6,544 nucleotides of DNA from JAQGMJ01 sp036271855 (GTDB lineage: Bacteria > Pseudomonadota > Gammaproteobacteria > Burkholderiales > JAEUOS01), in assembly GCA_036271855.1 (NCBI GenBank), contig DATAZV010000127.1, positions 1-6,544 on the forward strand. Reading direction: 5' to 3'. Below are positions 6,407 to 6,544 of this stretch, in pieces (positions within the stretch are counted from its first letter, which is position 1; each line of letters opens with the position of its first letter). The notes under the pieces are model-generated. The model ran no database searches. It was not told where the DNA came from and worked only from the letters and a program-made list of their open reading frames with translations. Position numbers and translations under genes: made by a program.

Positions 6407-6422
6407 TTATTCGCTAGAATAA
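6407..6422. promoter_or_regulatory. Second dyad, overlapping a -10-like sequence of lysR
   Basis: TTATTC-GCTA-GAATAA is a perfect inverted repeat with 6-bp arms, centred about 33 bp (roughly three helix turns) from the first dyad. That spacing fits the paired recognition and activation sites bound by a LysR tetramer. It contains TAGAAT (6415-6420), a good -10 for the rightward lysR gene though without a clear -35, so binding here could repress lysR itself. Confidence 0.45.
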
Positions 6423-6452
6423 TGACCAAACCTTTCCTGCCGGCCTCGCCTT

Positions 6453-6544
6453 TTGATCAATCCCCGCGCCATCGACCTGCAACTCCTGTTCGCCTTCGAC
6501 GCCTTGATGAAGGAGCTGCAGGTGACACGCGCGGCCAAGGCGGT
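6453..6544 (+). CDS. LysR family transcriptional regulator (5' end only)
   Basis: Only the first 30 codons are in the window. They read (M)INPRAIDLQLLFAFDALMKE and continue QVTRAAKAV, the start of the winged helix-turn-helix of LysR-type regulators (DLxLLxxFDALxxExxVTRAA). The TTG at 6453 is chosen because an in-frame stop lies at 6423-6425, no ATG or GTG lies between, and the next in-frame ATG would cut into the first helix. No good ribosome binding site precedes the TTG, so the start is less certain than the gene. An ATG at 6422 is in another frame. The gene is divergent from the dioxygenase operon, with two dyads in the spacer, so it probably controls that operon and itself in response to a small ligand, perhaps the Bug-bound acid or a product. 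The rest lies beyond position 6544. Confidence 0.85.
   Translation, partial: MINPRAIDLQLLFAFDALMKELQVTRAAKA

Overview
The window is GC-rich, densely coded DNA from a betaproteobacterium of the order Burkholderiales, probably Alcaligenaceae-like (Bordetella, Achromobacter and relatives). The main pointers are a Bug-type tripartite tricarboxylate receptor, the neighbouring xseA and sodB genes next to a divergent exbB-like gene, and the protein sequences themselves. The placement rests on recognised families and gene order, not on a database search.

Left part, 1-3061, is core-genome-like. A MotA/TolQ/ExbB proton-channel gene runs off the left edge on the minus strand. A 328-bp divergent spacer separates it from xseA (exonuclease VII large subunit, plus strand). 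The spacer carries a perfect inverted pair of consensus DnaA boxes, a 12-bp palindrome and a short direct repeat. After xseA comes sodB (iron superoxide dismutase), with a good sigma70-like promoter just after the xseA stop, a leader of about 150 nt and a strong intrinsic terminator.

Right part, 3061-6544, looks like an accessory catabolic cluster. Three minus-strand genes lie close together in one probable operon: a TauD/TfdA-type Fe(II)/2-oxoglutarate dioxygenase, a periplasmic Bug solute-binding protein and an MmgE/PrpD-family enzyme. A LysR-type regulator starts divergently at the right edge. The shared spacer holds two dyads about 33 bp apart; one is a classic T-N11-A LysR box that overlaps a candidate -35 for the operon. 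The simplest reading is that a small organic acid is captured by the Bug protein, oxidised by the dioxygenase and processed by the MmgE/PrpD enzyme, with the LysR protein sensing the substrate or an intermediate. The substrate cannot be read from the sequence. The MmgE/PrpD enzyme has Gln where many relatives have an active-site His, which suggests a non-standard reaction.

No tRNA, rRNA, CRISPR array, insertion sequence or phage gene was seen. No exotic new system was found; the best leads are the DnaA-box dyad and the uncharacterised catabolic operon.
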